Positions 4,919 to 5,010 of a stretch of 5,010 nucleotides of DNA are shown in pieces. A program made the translations under genes and the position numbers. The DNA comes from Chloroflexota bacterium (GTDB taxonomy: Bacteria > Desulfobacterota > Desulfuromonadia > Desulfuromonadales > Geopsychrobacteraceae). The number at the start of each line of letters is the position of its first letter. Position 1 is the stretch's first letter. Location: the NCBI GenBank assembly GCA_015222355.1, contig JADFVC010000043.1, forward strand, positions 1 through 5,010, written 5' to 3'. Under the pieces are notes generated by a model. It did no database searches. It was not told where the DNA came from and saw only the letters and a list, made by a program, of their open reading frames with translations.

Positions 4919-5010
4919 ATGGCAACAGCGCAAGTTCGATATTTCAAACCGGAAGGGCTCACCGGCCTCGAGCTGCTCACCTGTCCAGACGTCAATTATC
5001 TCTTTCCACC
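4919..5010 (+). CDS. N-terminus of a probable AraC-family transcriptional regulator (partial)
   Basis: The ATG follows AGAGAGG (4908-4914) at four bases and opens 30 full codons to the window edge: MATAQVRYFKPEGLTGLELL, then TCPDVNYLFPP. Many AraC-type regulators with an N-terminal cupin-like sensing domain begin like this (R-Y-F-x-P-x-G-L-x-G-hydrophobic-E-x-L, then a strand ending in F-x-P-H-x-H/F-H). The edge falls where the metal/ligand-strand motif H-x-H would be expected. The two helix-turn-helix motifs would lie about 150-200 residues further on, outside the window, so the DNA-binding part is not seen. It is preceded by PAS copy 3 and a hairpin. No clear promoter is visible in the 60 bases before it. 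Confidence 0.6.
   Translation, partial: MATAQVRYFKPEGLTGLELLTCPDVNYLFP

Overview
The window reads as a moderately GC-rich (about 55-60 %) bacterial chromosome segment. Gene content fits an anaerobic deltaproteobacterium of the Desulfuromonadales/Pelobacter kind: a roughly 1000-residue NAD-type glutamate dehydrogenase, PAS sensor fragments of the sort that begin sigma-54 activators in these bacteria, and an orphan periplasmic solute-binding protein. The organism assignment is inference from gene style only.

Layout. Positions 1-44 (minus strand) hold what looks like the first 14 codons of a divergent gene, possibly an NADH:flavin oxidoreductase of the Old Yellow Enzyme family. Positions 45-326 hold no intact gene, but contain a decayed copy of a PAS sensor N-terminus (112-240). 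The dominant gene, 327-3320, encodes the large glutamate dehydrogenase and ends in a 12-bp perfect hairpin that contains its stop codon. A truncated PAS protein follows (3401-3757), then a promoter- and dyad-rich spacer, then a secreted family 3 solute-binding protein (3872-4621). Positions 4622-4918 hold a G/C-rich repeat with two competing hairpins, a third truncated PAS copy (4693-4842) and another hairpin. The window closes inside a gene whose first 31 residues look like an AraC-type regulator.

The unusual feature is the set of three related PAS N-terminal fragments in 4.7 kb, each lying just upstream of one of the three plus-strand genes (glutamate dehydrogenase, solute-binding protein, AraC-like regulator). 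They share the start MNR(T/A)IQ, the core (E/G)HD followed by SSS, and a Q-L-V stretch near the break, but none retains an AAA+ or HTH part. Copies 2 and 3 are about 78 % identical over 117 nt by hand alignment, with many of the differences synonymous. This suggests they diverged as working genes and decayed later, rather than being fresh duplications.

Functionally, glutamate dehydrogenase links glutamate to 2-oxoglutarate and ammonium, and a family 3 binding protein often binds amino acids or other small polar compounds. An amino-acid-related theme is possible, but nothing in the sequence proves the genes work together. No tRNA, rRNA, CRISPR array, transposase or integrase is visible.
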